Shown: positions 11,342 to 22,874 of the stretch, piece by piece | Numbering within the stretch: position 1 is the stretch's first letter | How the letters are laid out: each line of letters starts with the position of its first letter | Assembly: GCF_022539595.1 (NCBI RefSeq) | Contig: NC_072789.1 | Coordinates: 2,368,169-2,432,168, forward strand | Origin: Amphiprion ocellaris | Lineage: Eukaryota > Chordata > Actinopteri > Pomacentridae | Direction: 5' to 3' | Length of the DNA stretch: 64,000 nucleotides | Notes under the pieces: generated by a model | What the model was told of the DNA's origin: nothing | Database searches by the model: none | The model's input: only the letters and a program-made list of their open reading frames with translations | Translations under genes and position numbers: made by a program

Positions 11342-11843
11342 GTTGGACCCGAATATCCGAAAATCAGAATATTGGGTTGTTGTAGTGGTGTCTGAATATT
11401 AATTCTGAGATACTAATACTCTGGCCCATTTAGATGGTGGAAACAAACCTGTGATCGCTATCCTAAACAGACATTAGCAGCCAAATACTGCCTGTGCGTT
11501 CCGGCCACTTCCACCCCGTTGGAGCGCATTTTCTCGAAGGCTGGCGATGTTGTGAACAAAACCAGGAGTTCATTTTTGCCTGAAAATGTAGATATGCTCA
11601 TCTTCCAGGGGCAAAACATGAAGAGAGTGTAGGTAGGCTAGAGAAATGTCTGTTCTTGTGAATATATGTCACTGTTTTTTTTTTGTTTTTTTTTTAATTG
11701 TTAATGCAATGTTTGTTTGTTGAAATGCCCTTTATTGTGTTAATAAATACAGAAGCAAATAATATAAATAAATTATAGTAGCCAAATATTTGGATATTCA
11801 TCATTAATTGGGCCCAGAAATTGCTATTCGGACCAACAAAGTC
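11342..11843 (+). mobile_element. Internally deleted hAT transposon remnant
   Basis: The left end reads GGTTGGACCCGAATATCCG. The right end, inverted, reads GTTGGTCCGAATAGC, giving degenerate terminal inverted repeats around a transposase C-terminal fragment. Most of the transposase is missing, so it cannot move by itself. Confidence 0.6.
11417..11632 (+). pseudogene. hAT transposase fragment (hATC dimerisation domain)
   Basis: The open frame encodes 71 residues with the hATC pattern: RWWKQ, then AAKYCLCVPATSTPLERIFS, KAGDVVNKTRSSFLPENVDM and LIFQGQN, ending at TAG (11630-11632). This is the C-terminal dimerisation region of hAT transposases. A stop codon lies just upstream, and the BED finger and catalytic RNase H-like part are absent. 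Confidence 0.85.
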
Positions 11844-12645
11844 AACATGTTTTTGAGGGATCATCCTTTTCCCTGTGCAGAGGAGTGGCCTAAGCAGCTG
11901 ACACATCTATAAAAACAAATATCAGTTGTATTCCTTTTTGTAATGTGTGTTCATCATTTCTGCGAATTTACAAAAAACACATGCTGAGTGAGGCAAAGGG
12001 TCACAAAAAGTGTAAAAAAAATTCCGAAACATCCCATCTGCATACAGCTGCTCCAGATGTAGTCGTGATCTAATTCCTGGCTGCAGCCATGGGGGACTAT
12101 CACCTATCAGGTTCTATCAGGCCGCACCCCAACCAACCCCTGCACACGGCTCCTCTGAAACAACATGACGTAAACCACCAATGAAATGCAGATTCCATCT
12201 GTGGCCAATCTACTGCACTGTCAGGAAACATGTGAGGGTGGGGGACACAAATGGAAGTTCATTTAAAGGCTAACAGCAACATTTCTGACATCCACCGTAT
12301 CACTTTTCCCTTCTCTCTAAGTCCTTCGAGTGGTCAGCTAACACTTTTTCAGAGCTTTCTCTAAAATTAAATCAGCATTGCCCATACACCGTAAACACAT
12401 CACAGTGAATCCTTGGATGGATTCATGTCCGAAGATATGAGTGGATGAGTGTTAAAGCTGGTTAAACTATCTGCACTGATGATAAACACCTGTGTTTGGG
12501 TGAAAGGAGAGAAAACATGGTGGTGCTCCAAGTCAAAGAATAACAAAGGCTTCAGTCACGAAAGACAGGCTGTGGCTTTGGACAAGATGGGAGAATGAAA
12601 AAAAAGGAAAACGCAGGCTTACATTCAGGTATGTGTTAGTTTTAC

Positions 12646-12735
12646 CTCTTGGACAAAGAGAGAATGAGCTTCTTTCTCAGCAGTCTCTGGCACAGTGGAG
12701 AACAGAGTCCGGCCCTGGCGCTGCAGGGTGGAGAT
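12646..12735 (-). CDS. dock9: dock9 exon 3
   Basis: It encodes 30 residues, ISTLQRQGRTLFSTVPETAE to SLFVQE. The 'STVP..AE.EA.SLFV' pattern is characteristic of DOCK9/10/11. Acceptor CTCAG, donor GTAAAA, phase 0 at both ends. Confidence 0.95.
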
Positions 12736-13226
12736 CTGAGGAGAGACACAGAAAGCAGAAGGCAGGCATGAAAAACAGACCGGCACAACTCATCCATCCT
12801 GCTGGTGTTTCATACAACAAAACAGATTCACATGAGCATTGTTTCTACTACAAACTCCGTTGATCCCCATAGGAAACTTCTCTCTTTGCTCCCCTTCAAA
12901 AGGAAGGTCAGAGATCAAGGAAAGCAACACGGTAGCCTCCCTGGAGCTGGTATGGATCAGTGCACTGCTGAAGGACACTTCAGTAGGGTGGCTACTGCAT
13001 GCCTCAGACTCATTCTTATTCATCCAGATGGTCAAATCATATTATCCTGTAAAATGTGGATAGTGTCAAAACATAAACAGCCACTTAAAACAACATCTTA
13101 GATACACTGAGATAAATATATAAGTAGATTTATATGGCTTTGCAGTCACATAATAACGACTAGCTCCAGTTTGTGTCATTTATGTATGTCCACCTATCAA
13201 TAATCTTAACATCGTAACAATAATGT

Positions 13227-13760
13227 TGAACCCTCGTGTCGTCCTGTGGGTCAAAACTGACCTGTTTTAAAGTTTGAAAATGTGGGGGGAAAAAAATTTT
13301 CACAGTGAAACTTCTGATATCCACATTTTCAACATTTTTGAGAAATCTTTGAACATTTTTTGGTGGAAAAAAAGAAATGTTAAAAATGTTTCCTGAGAAC
13401 ATTCACAAAAAAAATCAAACAAAATCCAGCGAATTTCACTGGATTTTGGTTGATTTTTATGTGAATGTTCTTAAAGAAAATATTAGAAGTTTTACTGATA
13501 TATATGGAATCACTTTAGATATTTTTAGGATTTTTTTTGGAAGATTTTTACTCATTTTTTGAAAATATTTACAAAAATTTTCTTGCCAAATTTGGGGGAT
13601 TTTTTTTATTTTATTTTTTTAAATAAAAGTTTTAAGGGAAACTTTTAGGGAACTATTGGAATTTTCTTCCAGAAGGTTTTGCAAATTTTCAGAAATTTGG
13701 GAATTTTTTTGCTGAATTTTTGTATTTTTTTCAGACGTAATATCAGTAGTATTTTGCACA
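13227..13760. repeat. AT-rich dispersed element with CCCTCGTGTCGTCC end
   Basis: It opens AACCCTCGTGTCGTCCTGTG, followed by GGTCAAAACTGACC. It continues with many TTTTTGGA and GAAAATTT blocks and an imperfect hairpin around 13392-13466. It resembles a teleost DNA-element family that I know only by pattern. Ends are uncertain. Confidence 0.45.
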
Positions 13761-14765
13761 ATGCTTCATTATTTTTTCAAATGAAGTTAAAAATAAAATA
13801 TGCTGAAAGGGAATAATAGAGGTTGCTCAGAGAACAAACAACCAGTACCAAAGAGAATTTGCTGCAGCAGTATCTTCCTCACTCCCAACTCTTCTCTCTG
13901 CCTGCCTTATTAGACGGACACATCCACGGAGAGGAGAGTGAGCAACCGTAGCCGAGGAGCAAAAGGCGCCTCAGGGCGTAAAGACTGTCGGCCTGGCAAG
14001 TCTGTCGAGCTATTGGACGCTGCCATTGTTACCACTTAGTGTTCTGCTTTTCTACTCAGCCAACAAAGATGAGTAGGAAGCAGTAGCACAATGACCTAGT
14101 TGTGTCATAAATCTCCTATTCTTACACCGACAAGCGTTTGTAGTTATTGGACCCTTTCATTCTTGTATTAGCTGTCAAAGATGTGTCAAGAGCCTGTACT
14201 GGGCTCCATTCATTCTTTCCTGTGTTATCTGCTCACAGGTCAAGTAAAGTGACTGTAAGTATTATTAATCACTAACACCAGAATGGAGAGTGGAAAATAG
14301 TAGTCGTTCAGAATGACAATTGATCTTTGACGGTGGAAAAACTGAACAGATTTTTGTAGCTGAATACACAGAAACAAATCTTTTTAAAGAAATACTTTTG
14401 GAGAAATATATTCATTTGTTTACTCAGCTACTTTAGTTAGTTTAGCTCAGCATCTGGCCTCGCAGAGGCAAACAGATAGCCATTCTCAGTCTCATTTAAG
14501 CTGTTTAATTGCTGCATTTGAAAAAAATCTGTCTATTTTCTTTCTTGCTGAGAGTTTCATGAGAAGCTTTATACCACTCTCATATCAGTCTGTTAAGCTA
14601 GAAAATGCCAAGAGACAGCAGACATGGGCAAAGTCAAGCAGGGGGGAACAGGCTAGCATGGTTATGTGCCTCATAAAATAAATTTAAAACAACACAGATT
14701 ACAAACATGACATGCTTGAGCTTTAGTGAGCTAAGATGCACAGGTATTGTTTTACCTTTAGATCA

Positions 14766-15245
14766 AGGGTGGTCAAATTTTATGGCTCGGGGACCACAAT
14801 AAGCTTTAGAATTTGACAAACGGGCCAGGCCAGCATCACATGGATGGAGTATAAAATGCATGTAAAAGCCGTTACATGAAAAGTAAAGAAAACTTGTATT
14901 AATTTTCAGTGGGAACAGTGTTGTTGGTCACCGTTTTTTGCCTGCGCATCAAAGTTTGTCAGTTTTGGCTGTGGTAATTCTCAAGACAGATCTGAGGTAT
15001 TCATCACCTAATATTTGTTTTGAGAGTAAAGTCAACTTGGCTTTGAAGGCTTCTCACAATTTTTGTGCCACATAGCTTCATGTTTAGACCATTCATGTTT
15101 TCCAGTGTGTCCACAGCAAAAGCAAATTGCAAAGCCAATCTGTGTCTTTCCCAATTAACTCCAAAAATGAGCTCATCTTCCCTTTGGTGCTGATCAAGTC
15201 CTGGTGATCAGCACCAGTTTCCTCAAAGAACTTCATAAACTGACA
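14766..15245 (-). mobile_element. Decayed hAT element
   Basis: One edge reads AAGGGTGGTCAAATTTTATG, similar to hAT ends. It is followed by a broken transposase-like reading frame on the minus strand. The other end was not located. Confidence 0.45.
15004..15236 (-). pseudogene. hAT/ZBED-type transposase remnant, frameshifted
   Basis: Minus-strand translation gives MKFFEETGADHQDLISTKG in one frame. In another it gives NWERHRLALQFAFAVDTLEN followed by MNGLNMKLCGTK, ending at a stop (15004-15006). The second part resembles the 'DITxHLNxLNxxLQGK' segment of hAT transposases and domesticated ZBED-like proteins. A frame change between the parts shows it is dead. Confidence 0.55.
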
Positions 15246-15490
15246 ATGCTGAAGTCCCCTTAAAGTTAATGAGTTTTAAAACTGGCTTCACTACATGATC
15301 AAGTTGCAGTACAGACTTACACTGACCTTACATCCAGATGAGGGTTTTCTTCTTTCACCTTATCCTGGATTCAACGTTTTTTCTGTTAACTTTGGTGACA
15401 TTTGCTAACTTACATTAAGCTAGCTTCAGCCTCTCAACCGTCTGTCTCTCCTGTGTTTTCCCCTTTAGACTCAAAAAACCCTCTGTTAGA

Positions 15491-15664
15491 GTGCCCATAG
15501 AGCTCAGCACGTTAAGCGGGCAACCCATGGATAAGGGCTGGCCTCCGACGCAGCGGCCCGCGTTCGATTCCCGCTCGCGGCCCTTTGCTGCATGCCCCGA
15601 CTCTTCTCCCCTGTCTCTCTCACTGCACCTTTTGAATAAAAGGCCAAAAAAAAAAATAACTTCA
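15491..15664 (+). mobile_element. tRNA-derived SINE, family 1, copy 3
   Basis: Same head (CATAGAGCTCAGCACGTTAAGC, split here as A box; B box CGTTCGATTCCCG) and CT-rich body as the other copies, slightly shorter. Flanks CCCTCTGTTA and TCCTCCGTTA look like a decayed target-site duplication. Confidence 0.82.
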
Positions 15665-16419
15665 AAAAAATCCTCCGTTATCTAAAAATTGTCAATAACA
15701 TATTAAATTAAAAGCCAAGCCGTGTCTTTCATGTCGTTACTTCCGTCCAGTGCTAACAAATATAACGTAAATGACGCAGCTGTTTTTTGTTTAGCTAGCT
15801 GGCTACGTAATCGTCGATTAGTTCCTGCTGTGTTTAGCAGTTCAAAAACTCTCCTGGTCATTTCTAATTATCATGCGAGCAAATAATTTGCCTTTCAGTG
15901 CTTGAGTCTTGAACTGCAGCTCGTCGGAGAAAAGTATTTTGCTGTAAATTGAGCGGCAGCCGCCCTTTGTAGCCTCGACTGGTTGCTAGTATCGGCTTGG
16001 TGCTAGCGTAGTTAGCATGCTAGGTGGAAAAGTGGGGGTTGACGTTGCAACGGTTTCTTAACAAACGACACGTACAGCCTTCGAAAACATATTTAGCTGC
16101 CTTAGTCAACACAGCTGGCTTTTCTTATCTTTGGTCCACTCATTCTTACCGAGGGTCTCCATGCAATGGCAATAAAGGCGAAGTAGAGATCAACCAGACT
16201 CCAGCAACGGTCAACCGTGTCTGAAGGGCGCCATCTAGTGTCAGGCTAGCTGCTTCTACTCCTTACTTTAAGCCAGTGTTTCTCAAATAGTGGGGCATGT
16301 CGGGGGCGCGCGGGCGACTGGCAGGAAAAGGTTCTTCAACACGGAACTAATTAGCTGAACTATTGTTTTAACGTCGGCCTGTTTTTCGCGGCGTACAACA
16401 ATATTAAAATTGTGCTGGC

Positions 16420-16510
16420 CCGTAGACTGTATATGCCATAGATATAAAAAAAAAATATTATTAATAATGATCTTCTATATATCTATGGTATATGCACTGG
16501 CCGTACAGAC
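16420..16510. repeat. Hairpin of the ATAGACTGTATA type
   Basis: TATATGCCATAGATATA is mirrored as an inverted copy, TATATCTATGGTATATGCA, around an A/T-rich loop. It resembles the ends of the MITE-like hairpin at 26177-26240, suggesting a small insertion inside the outer hAT. Confidence 0.5.
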
Positions 16511-16607
16511 TCCAGAGAACGGGAGAACGCATCGTTAATGTGCAGTCGGAACACCAGCGTACTCGATCACGTCACGTACTCGGCTCATCTCCTCCGATTA
16601 TTTTTAC

Positions 16608-17140
16608 CAGCAATGTCAAACATACGGCCTGTGGGCCAAAACCGGCCCACCAGACGGTCCATTTCGGCCCGCGGGACGACTTTACAAATGATAAAAATTA
16701 CAACATTAACTGTAAATTGTAAATTTGTAAAACTAAATTTAAAATAATTTCTAGAACTTGACAAGTTGTTCTGATCATGAAGTAAAATACTAGATTGTTC
16801 AGTTCCAGATACCTGTGACTGAATGTTTTGTGTTTTTGTAGATAAACTGTTATCTGGCAGCTACAATGCATGTGTAAATGATGAACTGAGGCATAATAGG
16901 CTACTGTTGAAATTGAACTTGTTTTCCTTAAAAAATTTCAGGTTCATAATATTTTGTAAAAAGATAGTTCATTAAATGTGAGCATTTTCAGAATGTACTT
17001 TTTTTGAACTGAAACAAAGGGGAAAAGTTGGAGTTGTGGTTATTTATAGGTTATTATGCTGTGATTTTACTGGTGGGGCCCACTGGAGATCAGATTGGGG
17101 TTTATGTGGCCCCTGGACTAAAATGAGTTTGACACCCCTG
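16608..17140 (-). mobile_element. CAGGGGTGTCAAAC hAT family, copy 1 (array-less, nested)
   Basis: The left edge is a worn CAGCAATGTCAAAC and the right edge GTTTGACACCCCTG. Flanks ATTTTTAC (16600-16607) and ATCTTTAC (17141-17148) are an 8 bp duplication with one mismatch. It lacks the internal ACAAAA array of other copies. It lies wholly within the 16274-17372 element, so it arrived later. Confidence 0.85.
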
Positions 17141-17220
17141 ATCTTTACTGTGGAAAACAACAAAATGGAATCAGATAAAATAACACAGCCCTGCATATTC
17201 ATGTTTTCACAGTTTATTTT

Positions 17221-17222
17221 TA

Positions 17223-17293
<71 letters not shown>
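17221..17293. repeat. (AT)n microsatellite
   Basis: About 73 bp of nearly pure AT dinucleotide within the outer hAT element. Confidence 0.97.
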
Positions 17294-17294
<1 letters not shown>

Positions 17295-17533
17295 GCACAA
17301 AGTTATTGGGGGTGCATGAAAGTTTTTTGTCCTCCGAAGGGGGGCCCAACAGAAAAAATTTGAGAACCACTGCTTTAACCTAAGATGTCTTAACTTGGGG
17401 CAGGAGAAATATATGGGTAAGATATAGATAAAGAGAAAATCTACTGATATAGAACAAAGTGCATCCTCCAAAATGTCCAACTTTTACTTCTGCAGTGTGT
17501 GAGCCGGATGAGATAAAACTACAGGGGCTAAGT

Positions 17534-17682
17534 CAGTCAAACATACGGTCAAAACTGGCCAGGCAGAAGGAAATATTTGGAGTTGTGCTCATTTGTTGGT
17601 TATGATGTCATGATTTTACTGGTCCGGCACACTCAAATCGAATTGGGCTGAATGTGGCCCCTGAACTAAGATGACACCCCTG
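17534..17682 (-). mobile_element. CAGGGGTGTCAAAC hAT family, 149 bp miniature derivative
   Basis: It keeps about 45 bp of one end (CAGTCAAACATACGG) and about 100 bp of the other (to GATGACACCCCTG); the centre is lost. A perfect 8 bp duplication, GGCTAAGT, flanks it at 17526-17533 and 17683-17690. This shows mobilisation or insertion as a unit. Confidence 0.88.
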
Positions 17683-18117
17683 GGCTAAGTAGTTCTCATT
17701 TTAAAAAAAAATAAAGTGTGAGTCGATAATGGCTCAATTTAAATTTTTCGTCTGAATGGCTGCAGTAAAACACAGTATGATTCTTAATAGATGCTTCAGC
17801 TGCGCAGGCAAGAGTTTCAGAGTCTATGTCTCCCAGCTGACAATAAACCATTAAACACACACAACCAGTCAATCGGCTGTGAGCCAGAACTGCTGACTGC
17901 CAATTAACAGCATTTCTTTTACAGTCATTAAATCAGGGCTTTGATGGCTTCCACTGGGCCAGAGGAGCATGTTCACATAGACGGCGAGATGCTGTGGGTC
18001 AGAGGGGTGATGACAGGAAGGTATTGTACATTCTAACATGGAGATCAGTGGCCAGAGTGGTTAGGGATAGATTGAAGTCCTGTTTCTACTTTATAAGACG
18101 ATAGAGTCTATCGTTGA

Positions 18118-18205
18118 TCATTTGAATTTCCCTTGGGATTAATATAGTATCGATCTATCCATCTATCCATCCATCTATCTATCCACCCACCCATCTATCT
18201 ATGCA
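18118..18205 (+). repeat. LINE-like 3' tail with tetranucleotide repeats
   Basis: TTTGAATTTCCCTTGGGATT, then AATATAGTATC, leads directly into (ATCT/ATCC)n. This is the usual appearance of a fish non-LTR retrotransposon 3' end whose tail seeded a microsatellite. Confidence 0.6.
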
Positions 18206-18299
18206 ATAATCTGATGATGTGAAATGACTGATGTTTGTTTATGTGTGGATGAAATGTTTCTGTTTTTTTTTTTTTTTTAAAATCATTTTCATTTCTCAA

Positions 18300-18465
18300 T
18301 TGCACTCCAGGGCACTTTATTCTTTTAATTCTATTGCTTTTATATTTTATTCCAGTTTTTTAATTCTTTCTCCCAGTCTTTTAACTTTTTTTAACGACAC
18401 CTACGGTAGGATTGCGCCTTCAATTTTGTTGTACAATGACAATAAAGACATTCTTTTCAATTCTG
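18300..18465 (+). repeat. LINE-like 3' end fragment
   Basis: Ends CAATTTTGTTGTACAATGAC then AATAAAGACATTC, the pattern of a fish L2-type LINE 3' terminus. Only the extreme 3' end is present. Confidence 0.55.
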
Positions 18466-19612
18466 TATGAATTCAGCGTGTGCAACATTTTCCCTTCTTC
18501 CAACCTGCACATCTCTTGCCTGCCCAGTTACTGCGTGTCCATATGTGTGTTTCTGTGTATCATGTGTGCATCCACCACCCATATGTCTGTCTGGCTGCTC
18601 CCTGTCCTTTCTGAGCCCACTGATGTAATTATATGGCAGGTTAGACGGATGGATGGACGAGGTGGAACCAGACACACACAGAGTCCTGGGCAGTTACTGA
18701 TGGCTGTGCACGGCAGACATACTTCATCTTCATCTTTGAGAAATAACCTAGGAGCAGATTGAAGGCTGTGGATTTCCCACCACATACTGTTGTCAGTTCA
18801 CAAGTGTGTCATTTTTATTCTCTTATTAAGCTGCCTGAAGTTAATGGTTACAGTCACTACATGTTATATAAATAAAACTGAGAAAGGGAACTAGTTTTCA
18901 GCAAATATTACATAAGCAGGAGGAGATAGTGAATCTGTTGAGGACTAATTTTAGCCAAGAATTAATACAGACTTGATGTTGTATTTACTACAGCTGAACT
19001 ATATCTGAGATTGAGTAAAATAAACTATAGCACCCGTTATCACGATAATGAAGGAAAACAGTGTGGCCCCCTGTGGCCCGATTGTCGTATTTATTGGCAG
19101 TAATAAAAAGTTATAGTTTGGGTTTTGTTTTTCTGGAGAGAAGCTCGAGCCTCTGCTTGTTTTCCCTCTATATTCCAAACTAGGCACAGACCCCGCTGAG
19201 ATCCATCTCAGCACTATGGTGAGGTAATATCTCTAAGCTGTTCTGAACACCAGCAGCAGATCTACAGAGGGTGTATATAAATGAAAAGCAGCGAGGCAGC
19301 GGTTACACACAGAGTATATACAATAAAAGTTAAACTTATGACAGATGAAGCACATAAGTCCACCAGGTGATACCACCATCTGTCTACCTGCTTGTGATCA
19401 GCTGTGTCAAGCTGTATCGACTTTCTGTACCAACTATTCTTTCTATTCGTTCTTTCAACACCACTTTTGGGTTGCACCATTAAAACTTCAGAAACTTCAT
19501 TCTTTAAGAGCTAAGAGCAAAAAAAATAGTACAATTTTTACTTTATCTCGACGTTCTTCACTCGTAACTTATACTTGCTGAATTCTACTTTTCCCTGAAA
19601 ACACTATAGTTA

Positions 19613-19978
19613 CACTACCGTCCAAAAGTCTGGGGTCACCCAGGCTATTTCATGTCTTCCATGAAAACTCCCACTTTTATTCATTCATGTATGCTAACAT
19701 AACTGCACAAGGGTTTTCTAATCATCAATGAGCCTTTCAACACCATTAGCTAACACAATGTAGCATTAGAACACAGGAGTGATGGTTGCTGGAAATGTTC
19801 CTCTGTACCCCTATGGAGATATTCCATTAAACATTTCCAGCTACAATAGTCATTTACCACATTAACTATGTCTAGACTGGATTTATCATTCATTTAATGT
19901 TATCTTCATTGAACAAAATTGCTTTTCTTTCAAAAATAAGGACATTTCTAAGTGACCCCAAACTTTTGAATGGTAGTG
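19613..19978. mobile_element. MITE-like DNA element, copy 1 of 2
   Basis: The left end is CACTACCGTCCAAAAGTCTG and the right end, inverted, is CACTACCATTCAAAAGTTTG, followed by GGGTCAC on both sides. The interior is nearly the same as at 41222-41570. It is a non-autonomous DNA element, probably Tc1/mariner-like by its TA-type target, with no coding frame. Confidence 0.8.
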
Positions 19979-20362
19979 ACACAGGGGAACATTTAATGGC
20001 TAAAAGACTCAGATAAGGTTGTGTGAGTCTTCAGCTGTTAAATTTCCTCAGGAGATGTTAGAGACCAAAATAAGAGAAAAACAGATGTAATACTGGACTT
20101 AGATTCATGTGAAAAGGCTACTGTTGGGCATACGGTAAAGGGTTGGCATTTATATGGCACACACTTAAAGTCTGAAATTGTTGTGGCATAAATTATAACA
20201 TGTAAACAATAATTTCAAACATCCGCGTCAGTGTGAATAAGACCTTAATGAATACCGGCTTCAAACTCAATGCCAAGTCTGACCAGTGATTGGAGGCAAG
20301 ATGAACAAAAAATGTACCTACAGAGCTCAATACAAAACTGTCTGGGTTCTCTCTGTTCTTAC

Positions 20363-20479
20363 CTGGAAGTCGTCTGTGGGAAACTGCAGCATGTCTCGTA
20401 GAACATCACTGATGATCTGGGTCTTCCTTTGTAGGATCACATTCTCATAGTCCAGAGGCTCTATGATCTTTGGTTTTAC
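20363..20479 (-). CDS. dock9: dock9 exon 2 (first shared exon)
   Basis: It encodes 39 residues, VKPKIIEPLDYENVILQRK to LQFPTDDFQ, the start of the conserved DOCK-C/D N-terminal region. The acceptor is CTTTAG and the donor GTAAGA; both ends are phase 0. It is the common splice target for exons 1a, 1b and 1c. Confidence 0.95.
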
Positions 20480-22874
20480 CTAAAGAAGTAGATGATACCA
20501 TGAGTCCAACATCTGAATCTCTGTTTCTCTTTCAAAGTTGTCGAAGTACAGCAAAGGTACAAGCAACCTTTTCAATTGTTTTGCCAATAACAGTGCAATT
20601 CACCAGGGTATTATTGCGTCGGTTGTGGGGTAGGTTACAGAAGGAAATCTGTGGTATTCACACTGTCTGGACAACAAGTCCCATTGTTCTTTCACAGAAT
20701 TACTAGTTGACAGCTACAGAAGCAGGAACTGCCACGGAGACTGCAATCAATGCGGGTTAAGAGAAGGGGCAATGCTGGATGAGAGAAGGGATGGATGAGC
20801 GAGTGAGTCTGAGTGTGCCATTGTACCAGTCACAGTGTCATTAGCTCACGTTCAAAACCTGAACTACATAAGTGGTCACTGCAGCTCTACAAATCTCTCT
20901 TTGAATTTTCAGAGGTATGTCTTACCTTTACATACCAGTATGCATGACAAAAAGATATACAGGGGTCTTGATTCCAAAGAAGATCCTTACACAAATTTAG
21001 AACAGAAAGGGCTGTATGACCGTAGGTAAGACAACAGAGTCTAGTTCATGAGCTTAAACTCCCCCAGCGCTGCAGACATCAGCTGTAACATTCCACAGAA
21101 AAGACCCAAGGGGTTTCTCCAGCATGGCCTCCCTTAAAAAGAAACTCAATCTTCACATACGACACACATGTGGCTGCATCTGCAAATTACATTGTGAGGA
21201 CATAAACAAGACTTCAATCTACTAAAGGTAAAGCTAAGTCTCTTGTGCTTAAAAAAATAGTTAGATTGGAAGATTGTGTCCACTCTCACGCCCTTCGGCT
21301 AAATATACAGCTATAGCTTAGCTTAGCATAAAGACTGGAAGTAGGGGGAGACGGTAAGCCTTCCAAAGGTAAAATAACAACAACAACAATCCCCATGAAA
21401 CCATGACTTGCTGTGTTAACACTGTAACTTTTGAATGCATTAAACAAGTTAAATGTAATGTTTATAAAAGGGTCTCTAGTTTTGCAGATATCTGGGCATT
21501 TACTGAAGTATACAAGAAATTGAAATTTTGAACTTTCAACAACAATGCCTATGTCAATAATGAAATATGGTTCCATTTGGCTTTTATACTGGCATTAAGC
21601 AAGTCCCAGTCCTTTCAGAGCTCATCTGAAACCAATATGAGACCTTAGCAGAGATAAGCAGTGTTCATATGGCACCTGGCTATTGTTTTAAACCTATTCT
21701 CTGAGGCACCACCAAAGTTATTACATTTCATCCAGAGGAGTGCATGAGTGTGTGTCCATAGTCTCATGGCAAATTATCCAGGAATTGCAGAGATATTTTG
21801 CTTGAAACCAGAAACATCAACTTCAAAGTGGTGGTGGAAGAAAAGTCACGGAATCATTAAAATCATATGGATTTACCATCTGAGAATCGTGAATATCTGG
21901 ACAAATGTCTGATCCAGCAGCTATTAAGACATTTCACTGGATGAATTTGAGCCTGATAGAAGATCAACAGAGTCAGTAGGATTCATCCTCTTGAGAACAT
22001 GAATGTCTACACAACATTCCATGGTAGTCCATCCAAAAGTGAAGATTTCTTATGATTCATCAGCTACACAATGCATGCAAACACATCACCCAAGGCCAAT
22101 GGCTATGGTTCTAGTTCTTTGGTTCGAATTGGGCCATTAGACATGGATGTGATTGAGGTTATTTGGATGAGCCCTCTGGTCTGGTTCCAACGAACACACA
22201 ACAAACTAAGGCCAATTATACAGACATCGGACCTTAGATTTACGTTTTAATTCATCCAACCAATCCCTCTGATGATGTAACGCAAATATCCCTCTACATC
22301 TCTCCACCCTTTGGATGTAAAAGATCATCTGATAAGCAGAAAATTGTCTGGATGTTGGCCAGTCAGACAGAACATAACAACAAGCAGCTGTGAACTGTGT
22401 GATTTGCCAGTAATTAATTCACGTGAATACATCACAGAGAAAGAAATGCAATGATATTGTAAAGGTTAATGACGATGTGCTTGTCTTATAAGGCTGATAA
22501 ACTTGTGAATCTGTACCTTTATCATCTCACTAACTTTGCAGCCAACTTGTTAAACTCCCTGACTTTGAGGCATAGGAACAGTTAATGAACAAAGGGAGCC
22601 ACAAGTGCCCCATTTCCTAAAAACAGCTCAACATTCAACCCCCTGGAGAGGTGTGCCCCGAAGCTGCTATTTCCCATTTCCGTCCAATCCCTTTAAAAAA
22701 ATCTTCAAAGCTGCTCTTGAAAGAAAATCTCAAAGATAAAAAACTTGTTTAAACAATCACATCGCGTCGGTTCCATTTAGCTGGCAACTCCCAGAACAAG
22801 AGCGGGCTTTAGAACAAAAAAAAAAAAGAAAAAAGATCCACTTTAACGTAGAGGATGGTACAGTACAAACTCAC
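20480..22874. other. dock9 intron (between exons 1c and 2)
   Basis: 2.4 kb. Contains a dispersed repeat (about 21264-21480). The rest shows no recognised gene or repeat. Confidence 0.65.
21264..21480. repeat. Teleost dispersed repeat (TTAGCTTAGCATAAAGACTGG type)
   Basis: Contains CCACTCTCACGCCC, then TAGCTTAGCTTAGCATAAAG and ACTGGAAGTAGGGGGAGAC. This block is very common in percomorph genomes by my recollection. A related worn piece lies near 14540-14600. Confidence 0.6.

Larger units (their letters stand above)
9940..12645. other. dock9 intron (between exons 3 and 4)
   Basis: 2.7 kb. Contains a SINE (10678-10855) and a hAT remnant with a transposase fragment (about 11342-11843). Nothing recognised in the remainder. 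Confidence 0.7.
16274..17372 (+). mobile_element. hAT element with CAGTGTTTCTCAAA ends, interrupted by a second hAT
   Basis: The left end is CAGTGTTTCTCAAA and the right end TTTGAGAACCACTG, inverted repeats typical of hAT elements. Flanks CTTTAAGC (16266-16273) and CTTTAACC (17373-17380) form an 8 bp target-site duplication with one mismatch. No transposase frame is visible. It contains the hAT copy 16608-17140 and the AT microsatellite. Confidence 0.82.
12736..20362. other. dock9 intron (between exons 2 and 3)
   Basis: 7.6 kb of intron packed with mobile elements, each listed separately: an AT-rich element (13227-13760), a hAT relic (about 14766-15245), a SINE (15491-15664), nested hATs (16274-17372), a mini-hAT (17534-17682), LINE tails (18118-18465) and a MITE (19613-19978). 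No gene recognised between them. Confidence 0.75.
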
